From positions 4,357,733-4,421,732 of the forward strand of contig NZ_JALKFS010000005.1 in assembly GCF_023051145.1 (NCBI RefSeq): 64,000 nt of DNA, read 5' to 3'. Source of the stretch: Williamsia sp. DF01-3. Lineage in GTDB: Bacteria; Actinomycetota; Actinomycetes; Mycobacteriales; Mycobacteriaceae. Made by a program: the position numbers and the translations under genes. Below, piece after piece: positions 19,724-28,623 of this stretch. The stretch's first letter is position 1. The number at the start of each line of letters is the position of its first letter. The notes under the pieces were generated by a model. It worked only from the letters and a program-made list of their open reading frames with translations. It made no database searches and was not told the DNA's origin.

Positions 19724-21294
19724 CACATCCGGAAGACGCCGAAGTTGCTGGTGCCTTGCACCGGCCCGTTGTCGATCGCCGAGAGGCAGAGCCCGAGAAC
19801 CGTACGGCTGTCCCGGGGGTCGATGATGCCGTCGTCGTACAGCATTCCCGAGAGGAATGCCGGCATCGATTCTTTCTCGATCTGCGCTTCGATCATCGCC
19901 CGCATCCCGGCGTCGGCCTCTTCGTCGACCGTTCCGCCCCTTGCCTCGGTCGCGGCGCGCGACACCATCGAGATCACTCCGGCCAGTTGGGCCGCCCCCA
20001 TCACCGCCGACTTCGCACTGGGCCAGCTGAACAGGAAGCGGGGGTTGTACGCCCGCCCGCACATGCCGTAGTGGCCTGCTCCGTAGCTCGCGCCGATCAG
20101 CAGCGAGATGTGCGGGACGGTGGAGTTCGATACCGCATTGATCATCATCGAGCCGTGTTTGATGATGCCGCCCCGCTCGTATTCTTGACCCACCATGTAT
20201 CCGGTGGTGTTGTGCAAGAACAGCAAAGGGGTGTCCGAGCGGTTCGCGAGTTGGATGAACTGGGTTGCCTTCTGCGCCTCGGCGCTGAACAGCACGCCTT
20301 GAGCATTCGCCAGGATCCCGATCGGATAGCCGTGGATGCGCGCCCATCCCGTGCACAGCGACGATCCGTACTCGGGTTTGAACTCGTCGAACACGCTGTC
20401 GTCGACGATGCGGGTGATGACGTCGCGGGGATCGAACGGGATCCTCAGGTCTCCCGGCACGATCCCGAGCAGATCCGATCCGGGATGGCGCGGTTCGATA
20501 CTCGCTGCCACCGGGCCCGGGCCGCGCTTACGCCAGTTGAGCCGGGCCACGATCCGGCGACCGATCCGGATGGCGTCGCGTTCGTCGGTGGCGTAGTAGT
20601 CGGCGAGCCCGGACGTACGCGCGTGCATCTGGGCGCCACCGAGGGACTCGTCGTCGCTGACCTCACCGGTGGCCATCTTCACCAGCGGCGGTCCGCCGAG
20701 GAACACCTTGGACTGGCCTTCGATCATCACGGTGTGGTCGGACATGCCCGGCAGGTAGGCGCCACCGGCGGTCGAGTTGCCGAAGACCAGTGACAGCGTG
20801 GGTATCCCGGCCGCAGACAGCCTGGTGAGGTCCCGGAACATCGCGCCGCCGGGGATGAACACCTCTTTCTGCGTGGGCAGGTCCGCTCCCCCGGATTCCA
20901 CGAGGTTGATCAGTGGGAGACGATTCTCCAGCGCGATCTGATTGGCGCGCAGGCCCTTACGGAGGGTCCAGGGATTGGAGGTGCCGCCACGCACGGTCGG
21001 GTCGTTGGCCACGAGTACACATTCGACCCCTTCGATCACACCGATGCCGGTGACGATCGAGGCCCCCACAGGGAAGTCGGATCCGTACGCGGCGATGGGC
21101 GAGAGTTCCAGGAACGGACTGTCCTCATCCACCAGCAATTCGATGCGTTCGCGGGCAAGCAGCTTGCCGCGTTCGCGGTGGCGGGCCACCTTCTTCTCGC
21201 CGCCACCGGCCGCAGCCTGAGCGAACAGTTCCTCGATCTCGGCGATCTTGCCGAGCATCGAAGTGGTGGCGTCGTCGATCTCGGGCGCGCTCAT
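19723..21294 (-). CDS. Acyl-CoA carboxylase beta subunit (carboxyltransferase)
   Basis: A 523-residue carboxyltransferase of the methylcrotonyl/geranyl-CoA type. Oxyanion-forming segments are TSNPWTLRKGLRANQIA, NSTAGGAYLPGMSD and GASYGAGHYGMCGRAYNPRF. Where methylcrotonyl-CoA carboxylases usually read FYNQAxMS before GIP, this protein has FRDLTRLSAAGIP, closer to AtuC geranyl-CoA carboxylase as far as I recall. This hints at a long-chain isoprenoid substrate but does not prove it. ATG overlaps the upstream dehydrogenase stop as ATGA. Confidence 0.92.
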   Translation of the reverse strand: MSAPEIDDATTSMLGKIAEIEELFAQAAAGGGEKKVARHRERGKLLARERIELLVDEDSPFLELSPIAAYGSDFPVGASIVTGIGVIEGVECVLVANDPTVRGGTSNPWTLRKGLRANQIALENRLPLINLVESGGADLPTQKEVFIPGGAMFRDLTRLSAAGIPTLSLVFGNSTAGGAYLPGMSDHTVMIEGQSKVFLGGPPLVKMATGEVSDDESLGGAQMHARTSGLADYYATDERDAIRIGRRIVARLNWRKRGPGPVAASIEPRHPGSDLLGIVPGDLRIPFDPRDVITRIVDDSVFDEFKPEYGSSLCTGWARIHGYPIGILANAQGVLFSAEAQKATQFIQLANRSDTPLLFLHNTTGYMVGQEYERGGIIKHGSMMINAVSNSTVPHISLLIGASYGAGHYGMCGRAYNPRFLFSWPSAKSAVMGAAQLAGVISMVSRAATEARGGTVDEEADAGMRAMIEAQIEKESMPAFLSGMLYDDGIIDPRDSRTVLGLCLSAIDNGPVQGTSNFGVFRM

Positions 21295-22454
21295 GGGTGG
21301 TACCCCAATCGTTTTCCGGCCAGGCCGGTGAGGATTTCGGTTGTTCCGCCGCCGATGCCGATGATTCGCATGTCGCGATACTGGCGTTCGACCTCGGTGC
21401 CGGTCATGTACCCCGCCCCACCGAACAGCTGCACTGCCTTGTCGGCCACCCACTCCCCGGCCTCGACCGCGCTGTTCTTCGCGAAACAGACCTCGGCGAT
21501 CAGATCGGTCTCGCCGGCGGCCGCGGCGTCCACGATGGCGTGGGTGTAGGTGCGGACCACATCGATCTTGCGGGCCATCTCGGTGACCGTCTCCTGCACC
21601 GACTGCCGGGCGATCAGCGGTTTGCCGAACGTGTGCCGCTCACGGATCCACTCCAGGGTGAGGTCGAGACACCGTTGGGCGCTGGCGTAGGCCTGAACGG
21701 CCAGGCCGACCCGTTCGGTCACAAAGGCTTGCGCGATCTGCACGAACCCGGAGTTCTCCGCACCGACGAGGTTGGTGACGGGCACGCGGACGTCCACGTA
21801 CGACAGCTCAGCGGTATCCGATGCGCGCCAACCCATCTTGTCGAGCTTGCGGGTGACGGTGAAGCCGGGGGTGCCGCGCTCGACCACCAGCAGGGAGACG
21901 CCACCTGCGCCCGGCCCGCCGGTGCGTACCGCGGTGACGACGAAGTCCGCACGTACACCTGAGGTGATGTAGGTCTTGGCGCCGTTGACGATGTAGTGAT
22001 CACCGTCGCGAACCGCAGCGGTGGTCAGGTGGCCGACATCGCTGCCACCTCCGGGTTCGGTGATGGCGAGACTGCCGATCTTCTCTCCGGCCAACGTGGG
22101 CCGGACCCACTTCTCGATTTGCTCGGCCTCTCGTGCCGCGATCAGATGCGGTAGCGCGATCCCGCAGGTGAGCAGCGACGAGAACACCCCTCCGGACACC
22201 CCCGCGTAGTGCAATTCCTCGCCCAGGATCGTGGCGTCGATCAGGTCTCCACCCGAGCCGCCGACTTCTTCGGGAAAGCCCAATCCGAGGAGTCCCACCT
22301 CCGCGGCCTGCTTGTGCAGGTCCAGCGGCAGCTCGCCGAGGCGCTCCCACTCGTCCTGGTGCGGCAGGATGTGTCGCTGCGCGAAAGCCTTGACGGTACT
22401 GCGCAATTGCGCCCGCTCGTCAGTTCTCCACGCCGGGGTCTCGAGTGTTCTCAC
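21291..22454 (-). CDS. Acyl-CoA dehydrogenase (atu-like operon, first copy)
   Basis: A 387-residue FAD acyl-CoA dehydrogenase: LAITEPGGGSDVGHL, YIVNGAKTYITSG, ERHTFGKPL, LFGGAGYMTGTEVERQYRDMR. The MCAD-type Glu376 position is Gly (IIGIGGGTTE), while a Glu is found at the isovaleryl-type site (VTERVGLAVQ, about residue 247). It may act on branched acyl-CoAs, as AtuD does on citronellyl-CoA. The GTG start overlaps the atuA-like stop as GTGA. Confidence 0.92.
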   Translation of the reverse strand: MRTLETPAWRTDERAQLRSTVKAFAQRHILPHQDEWERLGELPLDLHKQAAEVGLLGLGFPEEVGGSGGDLIDATILGEELHYAGVSGGVFSSLLTCGIALPHLIAAREAEQIEKWVRPTLAGEKIGSLAITEPGGGSDVGHLTTAAVRDGDHYIVNGAKTYITSGVRADFVVTAVRTGGPGAGGVSLLVVERGTPGFTVTRKLDKMGWRASDTAELSYVDVRVPVTNLVGAENSGFVQIAQAFVTERVGLAVQAYASAQRCLDLTLEWIRERHTFGKPLIARQSVQETVTEMARKIDVVRTYTHAIVDAAAAGETDLIAEVCFAKNSAVEAGEWVADKAVQLFGGAGYMTGTEVERQYRDMRIIGIGGGTTEILTGLAGKRLGYHP

Positions 22455-24160
22455 GTCAGTTCTCCGAATTCGATGGGGATGTCGATGTGTCGTGATCTCA
22501 GCCATTCCCCCAGGCCTTTGGCCTGAGGGTCGAACCGGACGTTGTCCGCGACACCGCGACCGAGGATGCCCTCGATCACGAAGTTGATCGCCAGCAGGTT
22601 CGGGAAGACGTGGCGATGGACCGTCAGTTCGGCGGCTTCGGGGATCAAGGCTGTGAACCGATCGCTCGTGAGGGTTGCCACCAGCCACTCGAAGTGGTCC
22701 GGGTTGCGCACCCACACACCGACATTGGCGCTTCCACCCTTGTCCCCACTGCGCGCGCCGGCGATGTCACCCAGCGGCGCCCGTCGGGTGAGGCCCCAGC
22801 GGGCGGGATCGGCCGGCTCGTCCGGCGAGAAGGTGTCGGCAGCCGGAGCCGAGGTCGCCACCGGGCTGGCATCGATGTCGAGCGTCGTGCCGTCCGCGAG
22901 ATGCACACGGTGAGGAACGCTGTGTGCCGGTACATATCCGGGCTCGAACACCGCAAACGGTGAGCCTGGCCCCGGCGGGGCGGTCATCGTGAAACCCGGG
23001 TAACTGGCCAGCGCCAATTCGACCGCAGCCGAGGAGAACTGGCGCCCGACGACCTTCGGGTCAGTGTCCTTGGCGACGCACTGGAGCACTGCACTCGCCT
23101 GTTGTTGCGTCGGTGCGTCGGTGTGATCGAGGCGGGTGAGGGTCCAGGTGAGGTCGGCCGGTGCGTGGTGGAGCTCGGACTCGAACTGCGTCCGCACCAG
23201 TTCGGCCTTCGCCTCGATGTCCAGACCCGTGAGGATCATGGTGATCTCGTTACGGAATCCGGCCAGGTGGTTCAGCGACACCTTCAGGGTGTCCGGTGGT
23301 GCCTCACCTCGCACACCGGTCACCCGCACGCGGTCGTCGCCGAGATCCTCGAGTTCGATGGTGTCGAGACGGGTGGTTGCATCGGGCCCGAGGTAGCGCG
23401 GCCCGCCTACCTCGTACAGCAACTGAGCTGTGACGGTTCCGACCGTGACGGCTCCGCCCGTTCCAGCATGTTTGGTGATCACCGACGACCCGTCGGCCTC
23501 GACCTCGGCGATCGGGAATCCCGGGTGACGCAGGTCTGCGATCTCGGTGAAGAACGCATAGTTGCCGCCGGTTGCCTGGGTGCCGCATTCGATGATGTGG
23601 CCGGCGACCATGGCACCGGCGATCTGATCGAGATGGTCCGGCTCCCAACCGAAGTGGGCGATGGCGGGACCCACGGCCAGTGACGCGTCGGTGACACGAC
23701 CGGTCACCACGATGTCGGCGCCGGCTTGCAGGGCGGCGGCGATGCCGAAGCCACCGAGGTACGCGTTTGCTGTCAGTGGCGTTCCCAGCCCTAGATCGGC
23801 GGCACTCGCGGTGAGGTCGTCGCCGTCGACGTAGGCGATCGAGGGTGAGAGGCCGAGTTCGCCGGCCAGCCGGGTCAACGCCTCGGCCAGGCCTGCCGGG
23901 TTCACACCGCCTGCGTTGCTGACGATCTTGACACCGCGATCCATCGCCGTGCCGAGATTTGTCTCCATCTGTCGCAGAAAGGTTTTCGCGTAGCCGAGCG
24001 TGGAGTCCTTGAGTCGGTCACGTCCGAGGATGAGCATGGTCAGCTCGGCAAGGTAGTCGCCGGTCAGGTAGTCGAGTTCACCGCCGGTCAGCATCTCCTG
24101 CATCGCGGCGAAGCGGTCACCGTAGAAACCTGACGCGTTGCCGATGCGTACCGCGCTCAT
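22451..24160 (-). CDS. AtuA-like acyclic terpene utilisation protein (DUF1446)
   Basis: A 569-residue protein starting MSAVRIGNASGFYGDRF, with the DUF1446 hallmarks GGELDYLTGDYLAELTM, IVSNAGGVNP and GADIVVTGRVTDASLAVGP. A C-terminal extension (ARSGDKGGSANVGVWV) matches the AtuA C-terminal domain that is sometimes a separate protein. AtuA is required for growth on citronellol and geraniol in Pseudomonas but its reaction is not known. Its presence is the strongest sign that the operon is atu-like and not a simple leucine pathway. ATG overlaps the upstream stop as ATGA. Confidence 0.9.
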   Translation of the reverse strand: MSAVRIGNASGFYGDRFAAMQEMLTGGELDYLTGDYLAELTMLILGRDRLKDSTLGYAKTFLRQMETNLGTAMDRGVKIVSNAGGVNPAGLAEALTRLAGELGLSPSIAYVDGDDLTASAADLGLGTPLTANAYLGGFGIAAALQAGADIVVTGRVTDASLAVGPAIAHFGWEPDHLDQIAGAMVAGHIIECGTQATGGNYAFFTEIADLRHPGFPIAEVEADGSSVITKHAGTGGAVTVGTVTAQLLYEVGGPRYLGPDATTRLDTIELEDLGDDRVRVTGVRGEAPPDTLKVSLNHLAGFRNEITMILTGLDIEAKAELVRTQFESELHHAPADLTWTLTRLDHTDAPTQQQASAVLQCVAKDTDPKVVGRQFSSAAVELALASYPGFTMTAPPGPGSPFAVFEPGYVPAHSVPHRVHLADGTTLDIDASPVATSAPAADTFSPDEPADPARWGLTRRAPLGDIAGARSGDKGGSANVGVWVRNPDHFEWLVATLTSDRFTALIPEAAELTVHRHVFPNLLAINFVIEGILGRGVADNVRFDPQAKGLGEWLRSRHIDIPIEFGELT

Positions 24161-24930
24161 CGGCCGCCTCCAGGAGGACCCGCGAAGCACTGCGCGATGG
24201 TCACCCATCGGGCCGCATCGTCACCCTCGGTGCGGATGCCGACATCCGCCGGGTTCCGGCGTTGGGTCACCAAGAGGCAGAAGTCGAGAGCCGAACCGGA
24301 CACCTTTTGCGCAGCCCCCTCTGGCCCCCACGTCCACACCGAACCGTCGGGAGCCGTGAGCTCATACCGGAATTCCTCGGCGGGAGGGATCATCTGGTTC
24401 ACCTGATACGCAAAATCACGGGTTCTGACCCCCAAGTGTGCAATCGACTTCAGTCGAGCGGTCGGTTCATTGGAGATTCCCAGCGAGTCGGCGATGTCGA
24501 GGCCGTGAGCCCACACCTCCATGAGCCGGGCCGTGGCCATCGATGCCGCCGACATGGGCGGTCCGAACCACGGCAGCTTCTCGCCGGGCGGGTGGGACAA
24601 GAGCGCGTCCATCAGAGCACGTCGGCGCGCACGCCATTCGGCAAGGAGTTGCGCGGGCGGCTTTGCCGCTTCTTCACGAGCCCCGTCATCGACGAACGTG
24701 GTGGGGTTCTCCCATGCCGTCTTGAGGATCTCGTCGAACGCTGCGGCATCCGTGGCCGCGACGCGTGCCTGCTCGTCGGTCCACGACAGGTGCGCCACCT
24801 GGTCGATGACCCTCCACCCGACAGCGGGAGTGCTTGCCAACCAACCTGATTCGGGTAGATCTGCAACCATGCTGTCGACGACGTCGATCTCGGCGGACAG
24901 GTCTGCCACCAACTCGGCCACGATGCTCAC
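24157..24930 (-). CDS. TIGR03084-type DinB/maleylpyruvate isomerase N-terminal domain protein
   Basis: A 257-residue protein with the mycothiol-maleylpyruvate isomerase N-terminal (DinB-like four-helix) fold. The signature includes GWRVIDQVAHLSWTDEQARVA and MEVWAHGLDIADSLG, whose His residues would bind a metal. It is the first gene of the atu-like operon. The start is GTG (VSIVAELVADL). Members of this family are repeatedly linked to AtuA-type clusters in actinobacteria; a thiol-dependent or metal-dependent step is possible but the role is unknown. Confidence 0.82.
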   Translation of the reverse strand: MSIVAELVADLSAEIDVVDSMVADLPESGWLASTPAVGWRVIDQVAHLSWTDEQARVAATDAAAFDEILKTAWENPTTFVDDGAREEAAKPPAQLLAEWRARRRALMDALLSHPPGEKLPWFGPPMSAASMATARLMEVWAHGLDIADSLGISNEPTARLKSIAHLGVRTRDFAYQVNQMIPPAEEFRYELTAPDGSVWTWGPEGAAQKVSGSALDFCLLVTQRRNPADVGIRTEGDDAARWVTIAQCFAGPPGGGR

Positions 24931-24953
24931 CGGGCCAGCATCACACGACCCGG

Positions 24954-24987
24954 GAGCTAAAGCAAGCACTGCTGCTTGTTTTAGCTC
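24954..24987. promoter_or_regulatory. 34-bp palindrome, probable operator of the atu-like operon
   Basis: GAGCTAAAGCAAGCA and TGCTTGTTTTAGCTC are 15-bp arms (one mismatch) around CTGC. The site lies 24 nt upstream of the first gene of the operon; its right arm overlaps the stop codon of the preceding thioesterase gene. The AAGCAAGC half-site is of the kind bound by TetR repressors of fatty-acid and terpene catabolism. No T run follows, so a terminator is less likely. The TetR encoded at the end of the operon is the natural candidate to bind it. Confidence 0.7.
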
Positions 24988-25880
24988 GGTGGTACCGCCG
25001 CGGCATCGGCCGTGGCCTCGGCGAGGACAGTTCCGTCGGCGCCCACCATGGTGGCCAGCAGAGAGACGATCCGGCGGCCTGCCTTGATCAGCTGGACCGA
25101 GATGACCAGGTCACCCCCTTCTATCGCAGGCGATCGGAAGTAGCTGAGCGTGATGTCGACGATCCGGAAACGAACTCCCCCGGCGGCCGGCAACTCGGCG
25201 CCGAGCGAGCACGCCTCCGTCATCGCGGCCACCACCACGCCGCCGTGCATGGTGCCCATCCGATTGGCCATCCCGGGGGTCGGCGTGACGGCGACGGTGA
25301 TGTTCTTGTCGCCCACCGCGGCCACCCGGATGCCGAACATCCGCTGCACGGGTCCGTGCCCGATGCTGCCCTCCGCCAGACCACGAAGTATGTCGACACC
25401 GGTGAGCGCGTGGTCGAGAGGTGGGGGCGCGGGCGCCTCATGAACACGGCGGGCGGACCCCGCGGCGTGGCCGGCCTCTCCCTCGGGCACCTCGCCGGTC
25501 GGTCTGCTGACGACGATTCCTCGCCCGATCGCCAAACAGACCACGTGGCCATCGTCGTCGACCAGTTCGGCCGACGTCACCCCGTGACCACCCGTCATCC
25601 CGACCACTCGACCGAACCCCTGCACGGAGGTGCCGACGGTCACGGGTACCGGCATCGACAGCGCGAGCCTGGCCTGTACCGTCGCCGATCCCGGGGGCTG
25701 CGAATGATAGAACTCGGAACCGCCCACGATCTCGGCGAGTGTGGCGACCGAGGTCAGTCCGGCATCACCCCGGTGATCCAGCAATCCGGTCCCCACGTAC
25801 TGGCGAAAAGAACGAACCCCCGCGTCGGTTTTCGAGTACTCGATGGCGAGCGAGGTCAGCGGCCCAGACGATTCGGTCAT
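24981..25880 (-). CDS. Double-hotdog acyl-CoA thioesterase-like protein
   Basis: A 299-residue protein with two hotdog-like halves. The C-terminal half is PaaI-like (PGMANRMGTMHGGVVVAAMTEACS, in which the xGxMHGG loop is the active-site turn). The N-terminal half is more divergent. Last gene of the cyp51 operon, 34 nt after an SDR. The start is ATG at 25880, or GTG two codons earlier. It would hydrolyse a CoA thioester; chain specificity unknown. Confidence 0.8.
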   Translation of the reverse strand: MTESSGPLTSLAIEYSKTDAGVRSFRQYVGTGLLDHRGDAGLTSVATLAEIVGGSEFYHSQPPGSATVQARLALSMPVPVTVGTSVQGFGRVVGMTGGHGVTSAELVDDDGHVVCLAIGRGIVVSRPTGEVPEGEAGHAAGSARRVHEAPAPPPLDHALTGVDILRGLAEGSIGHGPVQRMFGIRVAAVGDKNITVAVTPTPGMANRMGTMHGGVVVAAMTEACSLGAELPAAGGVRFRIVDITLSYFRSPAIEGGDLVISVQLIKAGRRIVSLLATMVGADGTVLAEATADAAAVPPS

Positions 25881-25914
25881 GTCCACTGCCTATCACGACC
25901 GTTGCCCACGCAGA

Positions 25915-26787
25915 TCAGTCGGGAACGAGTCGATGTAATTCCGGCAGTGTGTAGGGCGGTTCGTCCTGGTGTCCGCGATACGCCACGAAAGCGGGCTCGA
26001 ACGCCGGGTATCGGCCGATGAATCCTCCTGCTGCACTGAATATCTGGCCGGTCACCTCGGACGCCAGATCACTCACCAGGTAGGCGTACAGCGGGGCCAC
26101 GTAATCCGGCGGTGCCGGATCGAGCGCGGCGTCACGGGTGAACTCGTCGAGCAGTCCGCGCTCGAAGAGACCCCTGATGTGCGCTTCGTAGCCGGCACCG
26201 GTCGACAGTCGGGTTCTCCCACCGGGACAGATGACGTTGACCCGAACACCGTGCGGCTTCAGGTCCGCGGCCAGCGCCAGTGCCAAACCGTTGACGCCGC
26301 CCTTGGCCGCCGGATATCCGGTGCCACCGAAGTTGCCGGCCGCGGCCGCTGAGCCCGTGGCCACGATCGACCCGTGACCCTGCCGGGACAGGACCGGCGC
26401 GGCCACCCGAGCCAACTCGAACGTGCTCAGCAGGTGGGCGTCGAGCTGCGCGCGGAAGTCGGCAGTCGACATGGTGAGGATCGACGACTGTTCGGGTTCG
26501 GCGATCCCGGCGCAGTTGATCACCGCATCCAAGCGGCCGAACCCGTCGATCGATGCCGCGATCAGTGCTTCGGCGACGCCCTCGTCGGCCGCCGAACCGG
26601 CAACTGCCACAGCGACACCGCCGCGGTCCCTCATATCGCCGGCAGCGCGGGACGCCACGTCACCGTCGCGTCCGTTGATCACCACCGATGCACCCTCGGC
26701 GACAAGGCGGGCGGCCACGGCGCGACCGATTCCCCGGCTCGAACCGGCGATCACCACGCACTTGCCGGAGAGATGCTGTTCGGCCAC
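25915..26787 (-). CDS. Short-chain dehydrogenase/reductase
   Basis: A 290-residue classical SDR: cofactor motif AGSSRGIGRA, NCAGIA, and the catalytic Ser-Tyr-Lys in ATGSAAAAGNFGGTGYPAAKGG. GTG start 5 nt after the 418-residue gene, so it belongs to the cyp51 operon. A C-terminal tail of about 30 residues (GRYPAFEPAFVAYRGHQDEPP) extends beyond the usual SDR core and may be oligomer- or substrate-specific. Likely an alcohol/ketone oxidoreductase on the compound processed by the P450s. Confidence 0.9.
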   Translation of the reverse strand: MAEQHLSGKCVVIAGSSRGIGRAVAARLVAEGASVVINGRDGDVASRAAGDMRDRGGVAVAVAGSAADEGVAEALIAASIDGFGRLDAVINCAGIAEPEQSSILTMSTADFRAQLDAHLLSTFELARVAAPVLSRQGHGSIVATGSAAAAGNFGGTGYPAAKGGVNGLALALAADLKPHGVRVNVICPGGRTRLSTGAGYEAHIRGLFERGLLDEFTRDAALDPAPPDYVAPLYAYLVSDLASEVTGQIFSAAGGFIGRYPAFEPAFVAYRGHQDEPPYTLPELHRLVPD

Positions 26788-26792
26788 GGAGG

Positions 26793-28049
26793 TCAGGCGC
26801 CCGTGTTGACCGGCGTGATCGACAGCGGGATACCTCGATCGGCGAACTCGAAGGTTGATCCGCCACTGAATCGCGCGATCGCGACCTCGCCGAGTTCCTT
26901 GATGGCTTCGGCATGTGCGATCTCGACCACCACGTCGCCACCGTCGCGGTAACCGGTCACCGCTGACCAGGTGAGATCGACACCGGTGGCCATCGCCAGG
27001 ACCGGTTCGAGATGGTCTGGATCGATGTGTGCCAGCCAGCCGCCGTCGGCGACCGCACTGGAATCGGCGGGGATACGCAGCCGGACGATGGCGGACTCCC
27101 CCGTGCCGTGCACCGACACCTCGGTGTCCGCGTACTGATCAGGGCCGAGGATCGGATGTACCCGCAGTACCGCGGCCAGATCCTCGGCGCCCTGTCCGAG
27201 GCCCAGGCACTTACGCAACCGATCGGCCGTCAGACCGGATATCCCCGTCAACTGCTTGCGGAAGATCTCGGCTGCCTTGTCTTCGTCGGTCTTGCCCCGC
27301 ACCGACATCAGAAAGCCCAACGCCAGCAGATGGTGTTGCAGTGCAACCTCTTCGGCGATACGTACCAGGGCCGAGTGGGACCAGTCCTCGAAACGCAGAT
27401 CCTCCCAGACCGGCCCGACGTAGTCGCCGTGGCCCTCGCTTTCCGGGTCGATCGGCGACAGTTCGAGCGTCGCAGCCCGAGTTTTCGACATCTCGATGGA
27501 TTCGGGAGGCAGCGGCAGCTCTTCGCGGTCCGGCTCGATGGTGACCGTCCACGCGCAGTGCGGGTGCTGATCCGCCGGACGGCGAGGTGGCCGGTGAATC
27601 GGGCGAATCCGTGCCCGCCGGTTGGTGGCGATCGCGGTGGCGTCGAAGGTGGGGTCTTCGATGTCGTGGCACATCGAGGTCACGTAGTCGTCGCCCATCG
27701 GTTCCACGTCCATCAACGCGCCGCAGTGGTTGAGGACGAACTCGCCGTGATATTTGTCGAAGATCGTGTACCGGAAGTCCATGAACTGAGGTGGTGCGCC
27801 GATGTCGAGCTGCAAGCATTTGAACATGTCCGCCACGCCGTCGCCGTCGATCTGCAGAGCGGTTCGCATCCGCCCGGTGTAGACCGGACTCGCGGCCATC
27901 CACTCCTCGATCGCGATCTGCGCCATGGTCTCGCGGCCGAAAGCGGCTATACAGTGCGCCATTCCGGACCGGTCGATCAATTGGCCGGACAGCAGTAGTT
28001 CTGGCACCAGCTTGGCCAGCTGGGCGCGACTCAGGTCCGCGTATGACAT
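26793..28049 (-). CDS. Conserved protein of unknown function in the cyp51 operon
   Basis: A 418-residue protein not assigned to a family with confidence. Notable features are a Cys/His-rich middle (LNHCGALMDVEPMGDDY, SMCHDIEDPTFDATAIATNRRARIRPIHRPPR) and a C-terminal part that looks like an alpha/beta ligand-binding domain. No signal peptide or membrane helix is seen. It lies 7 nt after the SnoaL-like gene and 5 nt before the SDR, so it is co-transcribed with CYP51. The conserved Cys and His residues could bind a metal; that is speculation. Confidence 0.7.
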   Translation of the reverse strand: MSYADLSRAQLAKLVPELLLSGQLIDRSGMAHCIAAFGRETMAQIAIEEWMAASPVYTGRMRTALQIDGDGVADMFKCLQLDIGAPPQFMDFRYTIFDKYHGEFVLNHCGALMDVEPMGDDYVTSMCHDIEDPTFDATAIATNRRARIRPIHRPPRRPADQHPHCAWTVTIEPDREELPLPPESIEMSKTRAATLELSPIDPESEGHGDYVGPVWEDLRFEDWSHSALVRIAEEVALQHHLLALGFLMSVRGKTDEDKAAEIFRKQLTGISGLTADRLRKCLGLGQGAEDLAAVLRVHPILGPDQYADTEVSVHGTGESAIVRLRIPADSSAVADGGWLAHIDPDHLEPVLAMATGVDLTWSAVTGYRDGGDVVVEIAHAEAIKELGEVAIARFSGGSTFEFADRGIPLSITPVNTGA

Positions 28050-28056
28050 CTGCCGG

Positions 28057-28608
28057 TCACCACATCGGAACTGGAGTCTTGCCGAGGGGGTACCACCCTG
28101 GCAGCAACTCCTTGGCGTTGACGACCCGGTCGATGCGGCCCTGCATTCCCTTGCTCATCACACCGTCGGTCATCATCTCCATGAACAGTGCGGTGACGTT
28201 GCCGTAATCGAAGAAGTCCCGCTGCCAGCCCCACTTGAAATCGCCGGCGTACTTGAACCAGCTGCCCTGAATCCCTTCCAGCCCATAGTGCGAACCATCC
28301 GGGCGGGTGGCCTCGAAGATCTGCTTCCACAGTCCGAGCATGTCGCCGGTCTTCTCATCGATCACCCACGTCTGGTAGGGGTAGGTCCACCCGTCGAGAC
28401 CGTCCATCTCGTAGCCGATCGCGTAGTCACGGATCTCATCTCGACCGACCGCCATGAAGTCGTGCTTGGCGCCATAGTTCCAGCCGTATGTGGCGTCTTC
28501 GGTGTAGAACTCCGCAAGGGGACGCCAGTCGCCGGCTTTCTCGCAGTCGACGTTCCCCTGCAGCCAGCGCTCGACCATCTCGTCGAGCTCAGCGCGATCA
28601 AATGCCAT
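28057..28608 (-). CDS. SnoaL/NTF2-like protein (Rv0762c-like)
   Basis: A 183-residue single-domain protein with an NTF2-like pattern: LQGNVDCEKAGDWRPLAEFYTEDATYGWNYG at the N-terminus and an Asp/Trp-rich core. Length and position next to the ferredoxin match M. tuberculosis Rv0762c, which also has no known function. The start is ATG at 28608 (MAFDRAELDEM); a TTG four codons upstream is possible. Members of this fold include ketosteroid isomerases and polyketide cyclases, so it may act on the P450 product. Confidence 0.8.
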   Translation of the reverse strand: MAFDRAELDEMVERWLQGNVDCEKAGDWRPLAEFYTEDATYGWNYGAKHDFMAVGRDEIRDYAIGYEMDGLDGWTYPYQTWVIDEKTGDMLGLWKQIFEATRPDGSHYGLEGIQGSWFKYAGDFKWGWQRDFFDYGNVTALFMEMMTDGVMSKGMQGRIDRVVNAKELLPGWYPLGKTPVPMW

Positions 28609-28623
28609 GGAAATAACCAACTT

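Noticed and set aside
24954-24987. The palindrome as a rho-independent terminator
   Set aside because: No T run on either side, AT-rich arms, and it overlaps the stop codon of the preceding gene. An operator is the better reading, though a dual role is not excluded.
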